A stretch of 64,000 nt of DNA from Sphingomonas sp. GM_Shp_1 (GTDB lineage Bacteria > Pseudomonadota > Alphaproteobacteria > Sphingomonadales > Sphingomonadaceae): NCBI RefSeq assembly GCF_026540895.1, contig NZ_JALNUR010000007.1, forward strand, positions 54,853 through 118,852, written 5' to 3'. A model generated the notes under the pieces. It was given only the letters and a program-made list of their open reading frames with translations, searched no databases and was not told the DNA's origin. How positions within the stretch are numbered: position 1 is the first letter of the stretch; every line of letters begins with the position of its first letter. The position numbers were made by a program, and so were the translations under genes. Below are positions 1-8,672 of the stretch, one piece after another.

Positions 1-29
1 GCGGGGCGGCATCGGCCTATATCAGCGAC

Positions 30-209
30 ATGGCCGAACGTTTTGAAAGACACCGCCAGCCCTGGCGGACCGACGAAATTCAGAAACTCCATACGCTTGC
101 CAAGAAGGGCATGGCGCTGAAGGCGATCGCCAAGGCGCTGACCCGCAGCGAGGAGTCGGTGAAGGCGCGCGCGAAGGAAGACGGGCTGTCGATCGCCAAG
201 CTGCACTGA
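30..209 (+). CDS. Small basic helical protein (possible SANT/Myb-like)
   Basis: A 59-residue reading frame starts at ATG 30 and stops at TGA 207-209. It is rich in Lys, Arg and Ala and reads as a three-helix protein (RTDEIQKLHTLAKKG, then LKAIAKALTRSEESVKARA), which resembles a SANT/Myb-like DNA-binding fold. The frame stays open to the window edge, so the true start may lie upstream. Function is unknown. Confidence 0.6.
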   Translation: MAERFERHRQPWRTDEIQKLHTLAKKGMALKAIAKALTRSEESVKARAKEDGLSIAKLH

Positions 210-262
210 AGGCACGTTTGCGAGCGCGCTGTGGGCGCGCGCCGAACGGCCTCCCGGCGGCG

Positions 263-613
263 TCAGCGGATGATGCGGCCGATCCGCACCAGCACCCCGC
301 TGGGGTCGCTCACCGCGAATTCATAGGTGCCCCAGGGTTTGGCGTGGGGGGCATCCCGCTCGATGATCCGATCGCGCACCCGGTCGGCGACCGCATCGAC
401 ATCCTCGACATAGAGATAGAGGCCGAAGGGGTTGTCCTCCACCCGTGGCGGCCAGCCCGGCATGTGGTTCAGATGCAGGTGCCAGCCCTGCCCGTCCTCC
501 AGGATGCGATAGCTGCCGAAATCAGCCGCCACCTCGAACCCCAGCAGCCGGTAAAAGGCGGTGCTGGCATCCAGATCGTCGGCGGGGACGATGGCGACGA
601 CATGGTGGTTCAT
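263..613 (-). CDS. Glyoxalase/bleomycin-resistance-fold (VOC) protein
   Basis: This 116-residue protein has the two-module vicinal-oxygen-chelate pattern: an N-terminal half opening with VVAIVPADDLDASTAFYR and LGFEVAADFGSYRI, and a second half with FGLYLYVEDVDAVADRV and FAVSDPSGVLVRIGR. Start 613 was chosen because a GGGAG sits 8 nt upstream; an in-frame ATG at 634 has no clear site. It lies 29 nt after the oxidoreductase gene, so the two are probably co-transcribed. The substrate is unknown. Confidence 0.85.
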   Translation of the reverse strand: MNHHVVAIVPADDLDASTAFYRLLGFEVAADFGSYRILEDGQGWHLHLNHMPGWPPRVEDNPFGLYLYVEDVDAVADRVRDRIIERDAPHAKPWGTYEFAVSDPSGVLVRIGRIIR

Positions 614-642
614 CGGGGCGCTCCCTGGAGGCATGACCGGGA

Positions 643-1734
643 TCAGGCGATGGCGATCCGTCGCCCCTCGCGCGCGGAGCGGTAGATCGCCTCGATCACC
701 TTCATGTCCGCCAGCCCTTCCTCGCCCGCCACCAGGGGCTTGGTGTCGTTCAGGATGCACTCGGCCAGGTGGTCGAGCTGCCCGGCATGCTGGCCCTTGC
801 CCGCCGGGACCTGTCGCTCCTCGGTACGACCGTCGCGATGGATCCACATCTTCTGCCCCTCGTAAGATGTGGCGGGCTCCAGTTCGATCCAGCCCTCGGT
901 CCCGGTCACGCGGTACATATTGTGGTTGGAGCTGTAGCTCGACACGCAGGTTGTCTCGATCCCCGAGGGGAAGCGCAACAGGAAGCTGATCCGGTCCTCG
1001 ACGGTGCGGAAGCGCGGGTCGTTGCGGTCGGTCGCCTCGATCGCGCTGACCTCGACCGGTTCCTCGCCGGTCAGATAGCGGACGGCGTTGAGGCTGTAGA
1101 TGCCGATATCCATCAGCGACCCGCCGCCCGACAGCGCCCGGTCGAGCCGCCACTGGTTGGGCCGCGCGTTGAAGCCGTGGTCGGCGGTGATGATCCGCGT
1201 CGGCCCGACGAAACCCTTCTGCGCCAGATCGATCGCCAGCCGGTTGTGCGGCTCGAACCGCGAGCGATAGCCGATCATCAGCTTGCGCCCCGCCTTGCGG
1301 CACGCCTCGATCATCGTGCGGCACTCGGCGACCGACACCGCCATCGGCTTTTCGCACATCACATGCTTGCCCGCCTGCGCCGCGCGCACCGTATATTCGG
1401 CGTGCAGGGAATTGGGCAGGATCACATAGACGACGTCGATATCCGGATTGTCGCGGATGCGGTCGAACGTCTGATAGCTGTAGCGATGGCTTTCGGGGAT
1501 GCCGTATTTCTCGCCGAAGCGCTTCAGCTTCTCGGGCGTGCCGCTGACCAGCGCGACCAGCCGCGACTGATCGCATTCCGCGAACTTGGACATGATCAGT
1601 TCGGCATAGCTGCCCAACCCGACGACCGCATAACCGATCTTGCGCCCGCGCGGCGCGGCACAGGCATTGCCCGCCGCCAAGGCGAGCCCCGCTCCCAACC
1701 CCGCGATGATGGTCCGACGATCGGCGTTGCGCAT
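643..1734 (-). CDS. Gfo/Idh/MocA-family oxidoreductase with Tat signal
   Basis: This 363-residue protein begins with a twin-arginine type leader (DRRTIIAGLGAGLALAAG, then an Ala-rich cleavage region), so export to the periplasm is likely. After the leader comes a Rossmann fold with AVVGLGSYAE as the dinucleotide loop, the family motif CEKPMAV near residue 115, and the C-terminal alpha/beta domain. The arrangement resembles glucose-fructose oxidoreductase. Start 1734 has GGGAGAAG just upstream. The sugar substrate cannot be read from sequence. Confidence 0.9.
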   Translation of the reverse strand: MRNADRRTIIAGLGAGLALAAGNACAAPRGRKIGYAVVGLGSYAELIMSKFAECDQSRLVALVSGTPEKLKRFGEKYGIPESHRYSYQTFDRIRDNPDIDVVYVILPNSLHAEYTVRAAQAGKHVMCEKPMAVSVAECRTMIEACRKAGRKLMIGYRSRFEPHNRLAIDLAQKGFVGPTRIITADHGFNARPNQWRLDRALSGGGSLMDIGIYSLNAVRYLTGEEPVEVSAIEATDRNDPRFRTVEDRISFLLRFPSGIETTCVSSYSSNHNMYRVTGTEGWIELEPATSYEGQKMWIHRDGRTEERQVPAGKGQHAGQLDHLAECILNDTKPLVAGEEGLADMKVIEAIYRSAREGRRIAIA

Positions 1735-1915
1735 GGTCTTCTCCCTTGATCCGGCCAGGCGATGTCGTCCCGCCATTTCATGAAGTTATCATGCGCCGCC
1801 ACGGGGCACCACCATCATAGACCAAAGTCGATACCATCCTCCCCGGCACGGGGAAGGGGACCGCCGCGAAACGGTGGTGGAGGGGGCTCGCCGCCAGGGC
1901 CGATCGACATTCACC

Positions 1916-2039
1916 CATTCCTCCCCTGCAAGGGGAGGTGGCAGGCCGAAGGCCTGACGGAGGGGTGTCCCGCTATCGAGAGGGTGACACCCCTCCACCA
2001 TGCTGCGCATGGTCCCCCTCCCCTTGCAGGGGAGGAATG
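1916..2039. repeat. Intergenic palindromic repeat, copy 1
   Basis: The gap 1735-2130 has no gene. It holds an element bounded by CATTCCTCCCCTGCAAGGGG and its inverse, with inner inverted pairs around CAGGCCGAAGGCCTG and GACACCCCTCCACCATG. A closely related copy lies at 5680-5803 after the transglutaminase-like gene. More degenerate pieces of the same type occur at about 1838-1885 and 2095-2125. This looks like a host REP/MITE-like intergenic repeat that can form RNA hairpins and may act as a transcription terminator between the convergent or tandem genes. Confidence 0.75.
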
Positions 2040-2130
2040 ATGAACCTTCCGCTTGAAGGTTGATCCGGTCGCAGGAACGTCCTGTGAAGAAGCCCCCTTC
2101 CCTCACCTTCCCTTGCAGGGGAGGATCGTA

Positions 2131-3435
2131 TCACACCGTGACCGCCGACGCCTGCCGCCCTTCCTGCCCGAATATCCGCAGATAGCGTTCGATCTCGTCC
2201 GGCCGGCCAGTCGCCTTGGCGGGGTTGTCGGACAGTTTGACCGCCGGTCGCCCGTCCGCGCTGATGACCTTGGCGACCAGCGAGATCGGTTCCAGCCCCG
2301 CCTCGCCCGCCGGGTCGCATCCCCGGAAGTCGTTGGTCAGGTTGGTGCCCCAGCCGAAGCTCATCCGCACCCGGCCATGGAAATGGCGATAGGTCGCCTC
2401 GATGCTGTCCACGTCCATGCCGTCGGAAAAGATCAGCAGCTTGCTCTTCGGGTCGCGGCCATGCTCTTTCCACCAGGCGATGATCTGCTCGCCCCCTTCG
2501 ATCGGCGGCATCGAATCGGGGCGGAAGCCGGTCCAGTCCGCCAGCCAGTCCGGGGCGTTGCGCAGAAAGGCGCTGGTCCCGAACGCATCGGGCAGGGCGA
2601 TGCGCAGATTGCCGTCATACAGCGCCTGCCACTCCTCCAGCACACGGTAAGGCGCCGCCGCCACCCCGGCATCGTCGGGGGCCAGCGCGGCCATCACCAT
2701 GGGCAGTTCATGCGCGTTGGTGCCGATCGCCTCCAGGTCGTTGTCCATCGCCAGCAGCACGTTGGACGAGCCGATGAAACGATCACCCAGCCCTTCCTTC
2801 AGCGCCTCGACACACCAGCGCTGCCACAGGAAGCCGTGCCGCCGCCGCGTCCCGAAGTCGGAGAGGACGAGGTCGGGCAATTCGCGCAACCGTTCGACCT
2901 TGTCCCACAGCTTGGCCTTGGCGCGGGCATAGAGAATGTCGAGCTCGAACCGCCCCTTGCCCTTCAGCGCGGCGCGCGAGCGGAGTTCGTTGACGATGGC
3001 GAGCGCGGGAATTTCCCACATCGTCGTCTGCGCCCAGGGTCCGTCGAAATGCAGCTCGAACTGGCCGTCGACCGTGCGCAACTCGTAATCGGGCAATTGA
3101 AAGCGGGCCAGCCAGTCGATGAACTCGGGCTTGAACATCCGCTGCTTGCCGTAAAAGCTGTTGCCCGCCAGCCAGATCAGCTCCTTCTTGGTGAAACGCA
3201 GCGTGCGGGCGTGGTCCAGTTGCTCGCGCAATTCGCGCTCGTCGATCACCTCGGCCAACCGGACCGAATGGCTGCGGTTGATCAGCGAGAAGGTCGCCTG
3301 CACCTCCGGATGAAGCTGCCGGATCATCTGGAGCATCAGCAGCTTGTAGAAATCGGTGTCGAGCAGGCTGCGCACGACCGGGTCCAGCCGCCAGCCGTGA
3401 TTATAGACGCGGGTGGCGATGTCGGTGACGGGCAT
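2131..3435 (-). CDS. pncB: Nicotinate phosphoribosyltransferase
   Basis: This 434-residue enzyme converts nicotinate and PRPP to nicotinate mononucleotide in NAD salvage. Family segments include [10 protein letters not shown] near the N-terminus, [20 protein letters not shown], and [10 protein letters not shown], whose His is the residue phosphorylated during ATP-coupled turnover. Length matches bacterial PncB. It is read leftward and its upstream neighbour is divergent, so the promoter should lie within 3436-3580. Confidence 0.96.
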   Translation of the reverse strand: MPVTDIATRVYNHGWRLDPVVRSLLDTDFYKLLMLQMIRQLHPEVQATFSLINRSHSVRLAEVIDERELREQLDHARTLRFTKKELIWLAGNSFYGKQRMFKPEFIDWLARFQLPDYELRTVDGQFELHFDGPWAQTTMWEIPALAIVNELRSRAALKGKGRFELDILYARAKAKLWDKVERLRELPDLVLSDFGTRRRHGFLWQRWCVEALKEGLGDRFIGSSNVLLAMDNDLEAIGTNAHELPMVMAALAPDDAGVAAAPYRVLEEWQALYDGNLRIALPDAFGTSAFLRNAPDWLADWTGFRPDSMPPIEGGEQIIAWWKEHGRDPKSKLLIFSDGMDVDSIEATYRHFHGRVRMSFGWGTNLTNDFRGCDPAGEAGLEPISLVAKVISADGRPAVKLSDNPAKATGRPDEIERYLRIFGQEGRQASAVTV

Positions 3436-3580
3436 CAGGACTCCTCATGGTCGGTCGCTCTGCGGCAGTGCGTCCGTCGATGCACGTTCCGCCACGACCG
3501 GGCAAGCACCGGCCCCGGCTTGAACCCGCCAAAGCTTCTGTCACTATGGGGCTCGGGGCTGATGACGGGATTTTGGGGGG

Positions 3581-5620
3581 ATGACGGTGCGGATGATGGC
3601 GATGGCGCTGGTGTCGATGCTGGCGGTCGGAACGGCGCAGGGACAGGCCGACCGGGTCCGGCGCGGCCCCCTGCCCGCCTGGGCCACCCGGTCCGAACCC
3701 CTGGCCATCCCCGCGGATGCCGGCGGCCCGGTCTTCATCCGCCGCCAGGATGTCGAGGCGCATCTCGACGACAAGGGGCAGGCCCAGTATCTGGGCTACC
3801 GCGTCAAGATCCTGCAATCCAATGCGCTTCAGATCGGCAATATCTCGCTGGCCTGGGATCCTGCCGCCGGGCCGCCGATCGTCCATGGCATCATCGTCAT
3901 CCGCGACGGCCAGACCATCGACGTGCTCAAGACCGCCGCGTTCGAGATCCTGCGCCGCGAGGACAAGCTGGAGGAAGCCAAGCTCGACGGCATGCTGACC
4001 GCCGTGCTGCGTGTCCCCGATCTGCGCGTCGGCGACGAGCTGGAAATCGAATGGACCAGCTTTTCCAAGGATCCGGTGATGGGCAACAAGGCCTCCGGGC
4101 TGCTGGCGCTGGCGGCCAGCCCGGCGCCGGGCCGCTATCATGTCGGCCTGAGCTGGGACGCCGGGCACAAGCCCAACGTCAAGATGACGCCCGACCTGGC
4201 CTCGGCGGCCCAGTGGAGCGACACGGCCCTCGACTTCCGCTTCGACAATCCGCCGACCCTGACCCCGCCCAAGGACGCGCCGCCGCGCTACCAGTGGCAA
4301 AGGATCGCGGAATATAGCGACTTTGCCGACTGGGAGTCGGTGTCGCGCCATTTCGCGCCGCTCTACGTCAAGGCATCGACCCTGCCCCCTGCGTCCCCGC
4401 TCAAGGCCGAGGCCGCGCGCATCGCCGCCGCAAACCCCAAGCCGCTCGACCGCGCCGCCGCCGCGCTGAAGCTCGTCCAGCAGGATGTCCGCTACATCTA
4501 TGTCGGGCTGAACGGCGGCAACCTGACCCCGGCCGGCGCCGACGAGACGTGGCAGCGCCGCTATGGCGACTGCAAGGGCAAGACGGCGCTGCTGCTCGCC
4601 CTGCTCCGCGACATGGGAATCGAGGCGGAGGCGGTGATCGTCAATTCCAGCGGCGCCGACGACGGCTTCGACCAGCATCTGCCCAATCCCGGCCTGTTCG
4701 ACCATGTGCTGGTCCGCGCGCATATCGACGGCCAGAGCTATTGGCTGGACGGCACCTTGCCCGCCGTGGCGACGCCCGCCGCGCGGCCGGTCTTTCCGGT
4801 ACAATGGGTGCTGCCGCTGACGGCCAAGGGCCATGGCCTGGAGAAGCTGGGCTGGCAGATGGCCAGGGTGCCCGACGAGATCACGCTGACCGAGATCGAC
4901 GCGCGCGCCGGGTTCGACAAGCCCGCCACGCTGACCTCCACCACCATCACGCGCGGGGTGGAGGGATTGCAGCAGCAGATGCAATTCTCCGCCATCACCC
5001 CGGCGCAACTGCTCGACGCGCTGCGCCAGAACGCGGTCGGCGAATTCTGGCAGGCGATCGACAGCGTCACATGGCGCTACGACCAGAAGGCCCAGGCGAG
5101 CATCCTGACCATCAAGGGCACCGGCAACGTCGATTGGGAAAATGGCACCGGCGGGACCAGGTCGCTGGCACTGCCCGGCGGCGGCTTCAGCCCACCCGAG
5201 CGGCGCAGCCGGGGCGCCGATGCGCGCAAGGACGTCCCCTTCTACGCCAAGCCCGTCTATAATTGCCACGCCACCACCATCCGCCTGCCCAGCGGGACGG
5301 AGGCCCGGCAATGGTCGGCGACGGCCAGCTTCGACCAGCGGCTGTTCGGCCACCATTATCACCGCGCCTGGGAGATGCGCGACGGCACGATCCGCATGAT
5401 CCGCGGCTCGCGCACCGAACAGACGGAAATCGACGTCGCCACCGCCGAACGCGACAATGCCCGCATCGCCGCCTTCGACAACAGCAAGGGCTATATCACC
5501 TACACCCCGACCGGAAAAAAAGCGGAGATCGGCAAGGGCGAAAAAGTCCCCGCCCCCGACGAAATCGACTGGACCGCCGATAACGTGCCATGCGCGGCGC
5601 CGACGACCACGGGGGCGTGA
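3581..5620 (+). CDS. DUF3857 / transglutaminase-core exported protein
   Basis: This 679-residue protein has a signal peptide (MTVRMMAMALVSMLAVGTAQ then GQA). A DUF3857-like beta domain covers roughly residues 50-230. A transglutaminase core follows, with Cys in RYGDCKGKT near 330, His in LFDHVLVRA near 373 and Asp in YWLDGT near 388, forming the papain-like triad. The C-terminal ~280 residues are beta-rich. Likely periplasmic; no partner is encoded nearby, and the target is unknown. Confidence 0.88.
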   Translation: MTVRMMAMALVSMLAVGTAQGQADRVRRGPLPAWATRSEPLAIPADAGGPVFIRRQDVEAHLDDKGQAQYLGYRVKILQSNALQIGNISLAWDPAAGPPIVHGIIVIRDGQTIDVLKTAAFEILRREDKLEEAKLDGMLTAVLRVPDLRVGDELEIEWTSFSKDPVMGNKASGLLALAASPAPGRYHVGLSWDAGHKPNVKMTPDLASAAQWSDTALDFRFDNPPTLTPPKDAPPRYQWQRIAEYSDFADWESVSRHFAPLYVKASTLPPASPLKAEAARIAAANPKPLDRAAAALKLVQQDVRYIYVGLNGGNLTPAGADETWQRRYGDCKGKTALLLALLRDMGIEAEAVIVNSSGADDGFDQHLPNPGLFDHVLVRAHIDGQSYWLDGTLPAVATPAARPVFPVQWVLPLTAKGHGLEKLGWQMARVPDEITLTEIDARAGFDKPATLTSTTITRGVEGLQQQMQFSAITPAQLLDALRQNAVGEFWQAIDSVTWRYDQKAQASILTIKGTGNVDWENGTGGTRSLALPGGGFSPPERRSRGADARKDVPFYAKPVYNCHATTIRLPSGTEARQWSATASFDQRLFGHHYHRAWEMRDGTIRMIRGSRTEQTEIDVATAERDNARIAAFDNSKGYITYTPTGKKAEIGKGEKVPAPDEIDWTADNVPCAAPTTTGA

Positions 5621-5679
5621 AGGCCAGCGAGCGGCGCTCGCCGGGCTTTACCGATGTCTGGTGCGGATCGATATTCACG

Positions 5680-5803
5680 CATTCCTCCCCTGTAAGGGGA
5701 GGTGGCAGGCCGTAAGGCCTGACGGAGGGGTGTCGCGCTCTTGATAGGAGGACACCCCTCCACCATGCTGCGCATGGTCCCTCTCCCCTTACCGGGAGGA
5801 ATG
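5680..5803. repeat. Intergenic palindromic repeat, copy 2
   Basis: This copy of the element at 1916-2039 has the same architecture: outer CATTCCTCCCC / GGGAGGAATG, inner GCAGGCCGTAAGGCCTG, and CACCCCTCCACCATGCTGCG. It lies between the transglutaminase-like gene and the left prophage boundary, so it is host DNA. Confidence 0.75.
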
Positions 5804-5888
5804 ACGAGCATTCCGCGTGAATGTCGATCGGTTCTAGGAAAAGCGCCGCGAATGCGGGATGCCGGCGGGCATTATTTCAGCACAACAA

Positions 5889-5903
5889 TGGCGGAGACGG
5901 AGG
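5889..5903 (+). other. attL core (duplicated tRNA-Ser 3' end)
   Basis: TGGCGGAGACGGAGG is identical to 59157-59171, the 3' end of tRNA-Ser including the encoded CCA. The flanking bases differ on both sides. The tRNA stays intact at the other end, so this copy is the phage-derived junction. Confidence 0.88.
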
Positions 5904-5967
5904 CAGTCAAACTAAACGCCAAGAGTGGCGGATTTCCGTCGCTTCCCAGCGCTGTGGGACGGAATGT

Positions 5968-5985
5968 CCATGGATCATACCATGG
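5968..5985. repeat. Putative integrase arm-type sites, left end
   Basis: Two CCATGG hexamers start 12 bp apart (5968 and 5980) in the context CCATGGATCATACCATGGAT. The same unit with the same 12-bp phase recurs at 59015-59044 just inside the other att core. Position, phase and similarity suggest arm-type binding sites for the integrase. Confidence 0.55.
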
Positions 5986-6013
5986 ATGAAAAATGTACCC
6001 GCTTTTGCGGCAA

Positions 6014-6083
6014 TGGAGCGGCCCGACGGGGTCGCACCGTCCTCGCACGCGGGGGAACCGCGCTCGTCCGCTGGACGGGCCGC
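6014..6083 (-). tRNA. tRNA-Gly(UCC)-like element with shortened D arm
   Basis: On the minus strand the sequence folds as a tRNA. The 7-bp acceptor stem is GCGGCCC/GGGCCGC. The 5-bp anticodon stem GCGCG/CGCGT carries the 7-nt loop GTTCCCC (anticodon UCC). A 5-nt variable region follows, then a 5-bp T stem GACGG/CCGTC with 7-nt loop TGCGACC, discriminator U and encoded CCA. The D region is only 13 nt (GTCCAGCGGACGA) and position 55 is G rather than U, so the usual D-loop/T-loop contact is missing. G1-C72, C2-G71, U73 and C35/C36 are the known glycine identity elements. It may be a decayed tRNA or a specialised tRNA-like RNA. Confidence 0.5.
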
Positions 6084-6121
6084 ACCCAACTCGTGCCTTC
6101 AAGAGAACAAAGAGGCAACTG

Positions 6122-6162
6122 CTAATCGGCATATCGAGTGACATATTTCACCGGCCGATTAG
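6122..6162 (-). terminator. Inverted repeat after the mom-like gene
   Basis: CTAATCGG (6122-6129) and CCGATTAG (6155-6162) form a perfect 8-bp inverted repeat starting 13 nt past the mom-like stop codon. There is no clear T run, so it may be a weak terminator of the leftward late transcript or a protein-binding site. Confidence 0.3.
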
Positions 6163-6174
6163 TCACACCGTTGC

Positions 6175-6918
6175 TCAGCCATAGTCGGGCTTTGGGAAGG
6201 GGCGGGCGGGATACCGGCAGCCCTTCGCAAAACGCGGCTTCAGGAAGCGAAGGTATCGAAACTGGCGGAGGTTGTGACGCACCGCGCGATCCTTGTTCGC
6301 CAATAGGTGGGCAGCGCGCGGGGCTTTGGCTCGTTGCCCTCCCGCCGTCATCAGCGTGTTGTGATAGAACTCGCCGTCCAACTCCCAGAAGATGCCGCGA
6401 TGCTCGCCATGGAAGGTAAAGCCGGCGGCCTGGTAGACGGTGCCGAACAACCCGCACCGTTCATCGGCAAACGACTGAATCCATTTCACGGTCGGCCGGA
6501 CACGGCGGATCAGCCGGATCGCGGCCGCAAGTGACCGGCTTTCGCTGTTCCGGGGGGCCTCGTCATCGAGCCACATGCGGTTCAGCTCCAGATACTCGCT
6601 CATGGCAGTGCCGGTCACGACGCTCCCGGCAGAGGCCGGGTTCATCGCATAGCCGAACTGCAGGACGCCGAGCAGCCGGCCGTCGATCCAGACACCGAGA
6701 TGGAGGGTCGAGCCGCGATAGATCCGCCCGCTGTAGTGATTGGCAATGACGATCTCGTTTGCGATCTGCCGATCAAGCATCGTGACGTGGAATGCCCGAT
6801 CACCGAACCCGATCGCGTCGCCGCCGCCGACTGGAAAGAGGTAGCCAGACGTTTCCCCCGCCACGCCATGATGCCGGGTGAAGTCGATGCCCGGGGTAAC
6901 CGGGATTGTTGGAGACAT
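6175..6918 (-). CDS. mom: Mom-like DNA modification protein
   Basis: This 247-residue protein matches the phage Mu Mom family, a GNAT-fold protein that converts adenine to a carbamoylmethyl derivative and shields phage DNA from restriction. Diagnostic segments are EIVIANHYSGRIYRGSTLHL near 50, YLELNRMWLDDEAPRNSESR near 115, VKWIQSFADERCG near 150 and FYHNTL near 200. It is the last gene of the leftward late region, where expression would be late, as for Mu mom. Start 6918 was chosen because the homologous region begins soon after it. A 10-bp GC hairpin (6944-6968) precedes it in the transcript. Confidence 0.88.
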   Translation of the reverse strand: MSPTIPVTPGIDFTRHHGVAGETSGYLFPVGGGDAIGFGDRAFHVTMLDRQIANEIVIANHYSGRIYRGSTLHLGVWIDGRLLGVLQFGYAMNPASAGSVVTGTAMSEYLELNRMWLDDEAPRNSESRSLAAAIRLIRRVRPTVKWIQSFADERCGLFGTVYQAAGFTFHGEHRGIFWELDGEFYHNTLMTAGGQRAKAPRAAHLLANKDRAVRHNLRQFRYLRFLKPRFAKGCRYPARPFPKPDYG

Positions 6919-6943
6919 AGTGGGATTGTTGCTCTCATTGGGA

Positions 6944-6968
6944 GCCGCCCGGCGCGTGGCCGGGCGGC
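6944..6968 (-). promoter_or_regulatory. Hairpin in the mom-like leader
   Basis: GCCGCCCGGC and GCCGGGCGGC form a perfect 10-bp stem with a 5-nt loop, ending 25 nt before the mom-like start. A second hairpin, CCGGTC-GTTC-GACCGG, lies at 7046-7061. In Mu, mom translation is controlled through leader RNA structure by the Com protein, so a similar role is possible. No com gene was recognised. Confidence 0.35.
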
Positions 6969-7132
6969 GGATGTTGCGGCATGACCAGCCGCGCGTGACG
7001 GATCCCAGGTCCGTCGGTTGCCGTGTTGGCGCACGGCACCCCCGCCCGGTCGTTCGACCGGATCGGACGTGTTCGTAAAATTCTAATCGGGCCCGAATGG
7101 TGATCGCCATCGCGCGATGATAATCGCCAGGA

Positions 7133-7318
7133 ATGCGCCGAATGCCCCGCCGCTCGACCCCGCCGGCAATGGTGCCGGACAACGATGATGAGCCGCCGCC
7201 CAGCCGGTGGGATCACTTGGCCCTATGGATCGAGGTGTTCGGCTTCGGGGTTCTCCTCGTCACTGGCACAATTGCGCTTGCTTGGGGCGCCGTGTGCTAC
7301 GTGATGGGAGTTACCTGA
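7133..7318 (+). CDS. Small single-pass membrane protein
   Basis: This 61-residue protein has a polar Pro-rich N-terminus and one hydrophobic segment (LWIEVFGFGVLLVTGTIALA) near residues 32-58. Its TGA overlaps the start of the SRAP gene in the sequence TGATG, so translation is probably coupled. It runs opposite to the surrounding late genes. Function is unknown; internal starts are possible. Confidence 0.55.
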   Translation: MRRMPRRSTPPAMVPDNDDEPPPSRWDHLALWIEVFGFGVLLVTGTIALAWGAVCYVMGVT

Positions 7319-7959
7319 TGTGCAACCGAGCGCGGTATGCGGGCGAACCGGACACCCTGTTCCAGTCGGCGGCGAAGCTGTTCGATGAGCGTCCCCGCGA
7401 TAACCGCTTCTACCCGCAGGAGCTCAGCCCCCGGTCCCGGTCCTATGTGATCCGCGAGGCGGGCGGGGAGCGCGCCTGGGACGTGATGACGTGGGACGTG
7501 CTCGGCGGAAAGACCTATCCCATGACGAACGTTCGCAACCTCGCGCTACCGCAATGGCGCAAGCTGGCGGCCGATCCGGCGAACCGGTGCGTCATCCCGC
7601 TCACCGAATTCTGTGAGTTTACGCCGGACCGGCACGACCTAGACGACGGCAAGGCGCCTTTGAAAGGGGAGATGTGGTTCAGCGTGACGGACCAGCCCGT
7701 CTTCGCCGTCGCCGGGTTCTGGCAGGAGACGAAGGACGGACGCTCGTTCGCCATGGTCACTTGCGATCCGAACAGCCTGGTTGAGCCGATCCACCCTAAG
7801 GCGATGATCACGATCCTGCATCCCGACGACGTGACGACCTGGTTGCGCGCGCCAGCTGACGAGGTGGTGGCGCTCCAGCAACCCTACCCAGCGGAGCGGA
7901 TGACGGTGCGAGGGCCGATCTTCCCGACACGTGGCATTTCCGAACCGGTCAGCCCCTGA
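7318..7959 (+). CDS. SOS-response-associated peptidase (SRAP/YedK/HMCES family)
   Basis: This 213-residue protein begins MCNRARYA, placing the catalytic Cys at position 2 after Met removal. The SRAP landmarks follow: PMTNVRNLAL, CVIPLTEFCEF with the active-site Glu, and IHPKAMITIL with the family His. SRAP proteins form thiazolidine crosslinks to abasic sites in single-stranded DNA. This copy is phage-borne and translationally coupled to an upstream membrane peptide. An SOS-box gene lies 0.7 kb away on the other strand. Confidence 0.88.
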   Translation: MCNRARYAGEPDTLFQSAAKLFDERPRDNRFYPQELSPRSRSYVIREAGGERAWDVMTWDVLGGKTYPMTNVRNLALPQWRKLAADPANRCVIPLTEFCEFTPDRHDLDDGKAPLKGEMWFSVTDQPVFAVAGFWQETKDGRSFAMVTCDPNSLVEPIHPKAMITILHPDDVTTWLRAPADEVVALQQPYPAERMTVRGPIFPTRGISEPVSP

Positions 7960-8383
7960 GCCCACATTCACGCGCGACGCGCCGCGCTCGATCGGCATCT
8001 CGCTGCTCGTTCATCGTCTCGCGCAGGAACTCGGCGAAGCGGGCGCGCTCTTCGTCCTCGGGGAATGGCTCTGGTTTACGGAAGCCCCGCAGAGGTTCTG
8101 TACGGGCCTCGGCGAGTGCCGAGTTGAAGGCGATTGTGTTCTTGATACCGAGCGCGTTGAGCATTCCGTTGAAATACATGTGTAGATCGTTGCTACGGCC
8201 GATCCCGTCATGCGCTGTGCCTCTGCCAGGATCTTCCACGCGCGGGCGCCGTAAAGCCTGCCAGAAACCATAGAAGGACGAACGGCCCCGCCCGGCGATC
8301 GCGTACAGTGTAGCGAGAATAACGCGATCAGACAGTGACGTCTCGACCGGCCCTTTGACGGCCCGCGCGCTCAGCCGCTTCAT
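7949..8383 (-). CDS. Hypothetical protein
   Basis: This 144-residue Arg-rich protein has no recognised domain. A central segment (NDLHMYFNGMLNALGIKNT) looks helical and the C-terminus is highly charged. ATG 8383 is the only ATG available after the in-frame stop shared with the gene upstream; the ribosome site is weak. It overlaps the end of the SRAP gene by 11 nt in convergent orientation. Confidence 0.5.
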   Translation of the reverse strand: MKRLSARAVKGPVETSLSDRVILATLYAIAGRGRSSFYGFWQALRRPRVEDPGRGTAHDGIGRSNDLHMYFNGMLNALGIKNTIAFNSALAEARTEPLRGFRKPEPFPEDEERARFAEFLRETMNEQRDADRARRVARECGLRG

Positions 8384-8431
8384 CCAGCGCGACCAGCCCC
8401 ATAAAGACGATCCGCGCCCTCTGAGCCCGGT

Positions 8432-8635
8432 TCACGCTACAGGGAGCGTGAGCTGCTCGCCCATCGAGGCGAAGCACGCTCGCGCCGCACGCGCGCCATC
8501 GACCGCCTGCCGATACTGGACGGTCGCATATTTCTCCGCCTCGATGAAGGAGAGGGGTGTCCACTCATCGGACGGATAGCATGCGTCATAGATGGCGCGC
8601 GCAGCGGCGCGCAGCCGGGGATCGTGCTGCATCAT
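8432..8635 (-). CDS. Hypothetical protein under an SOS-box promoter
   Basis: This 67-residue acidic helical protein (LRAAARAIYDACYPSDEW, EAEKYATVQYRQAVDGARAA) is of unknown function. Start 8635 was chosen because GGAA lies 8 nt upstream. An alternative ATG at 8668 would sit only a few bases after the SOS box. The protein resembles short phage proteins of unknown role. Confidence 0.55.
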   Translation of the reverse strand: MMQHDPRLRAAARAIYDACYPSDEWTPLSFIEAEKYATVQYRQAVDGARAARACFASMGEQLTLPVA

Positions 8636-8672
8636 GTTGGTATTCCAGCGAATCGGTACACCAGCCATGATG

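Noticed and set aside
2053..4317. A 754-residue plus-strand open frame
   Set aside because: It is antisense to pncB and runs out of frame into the transglutaminase-like gene; no domain is visible.
8328..8438. A 35-residue GTG-started frame overlapping the stop of the SOS-box gene
   Set aside because: The overlap is attractive, but the frame is short and the longer frame at 7949-8383 explains the same DNA better; kept only as a note.
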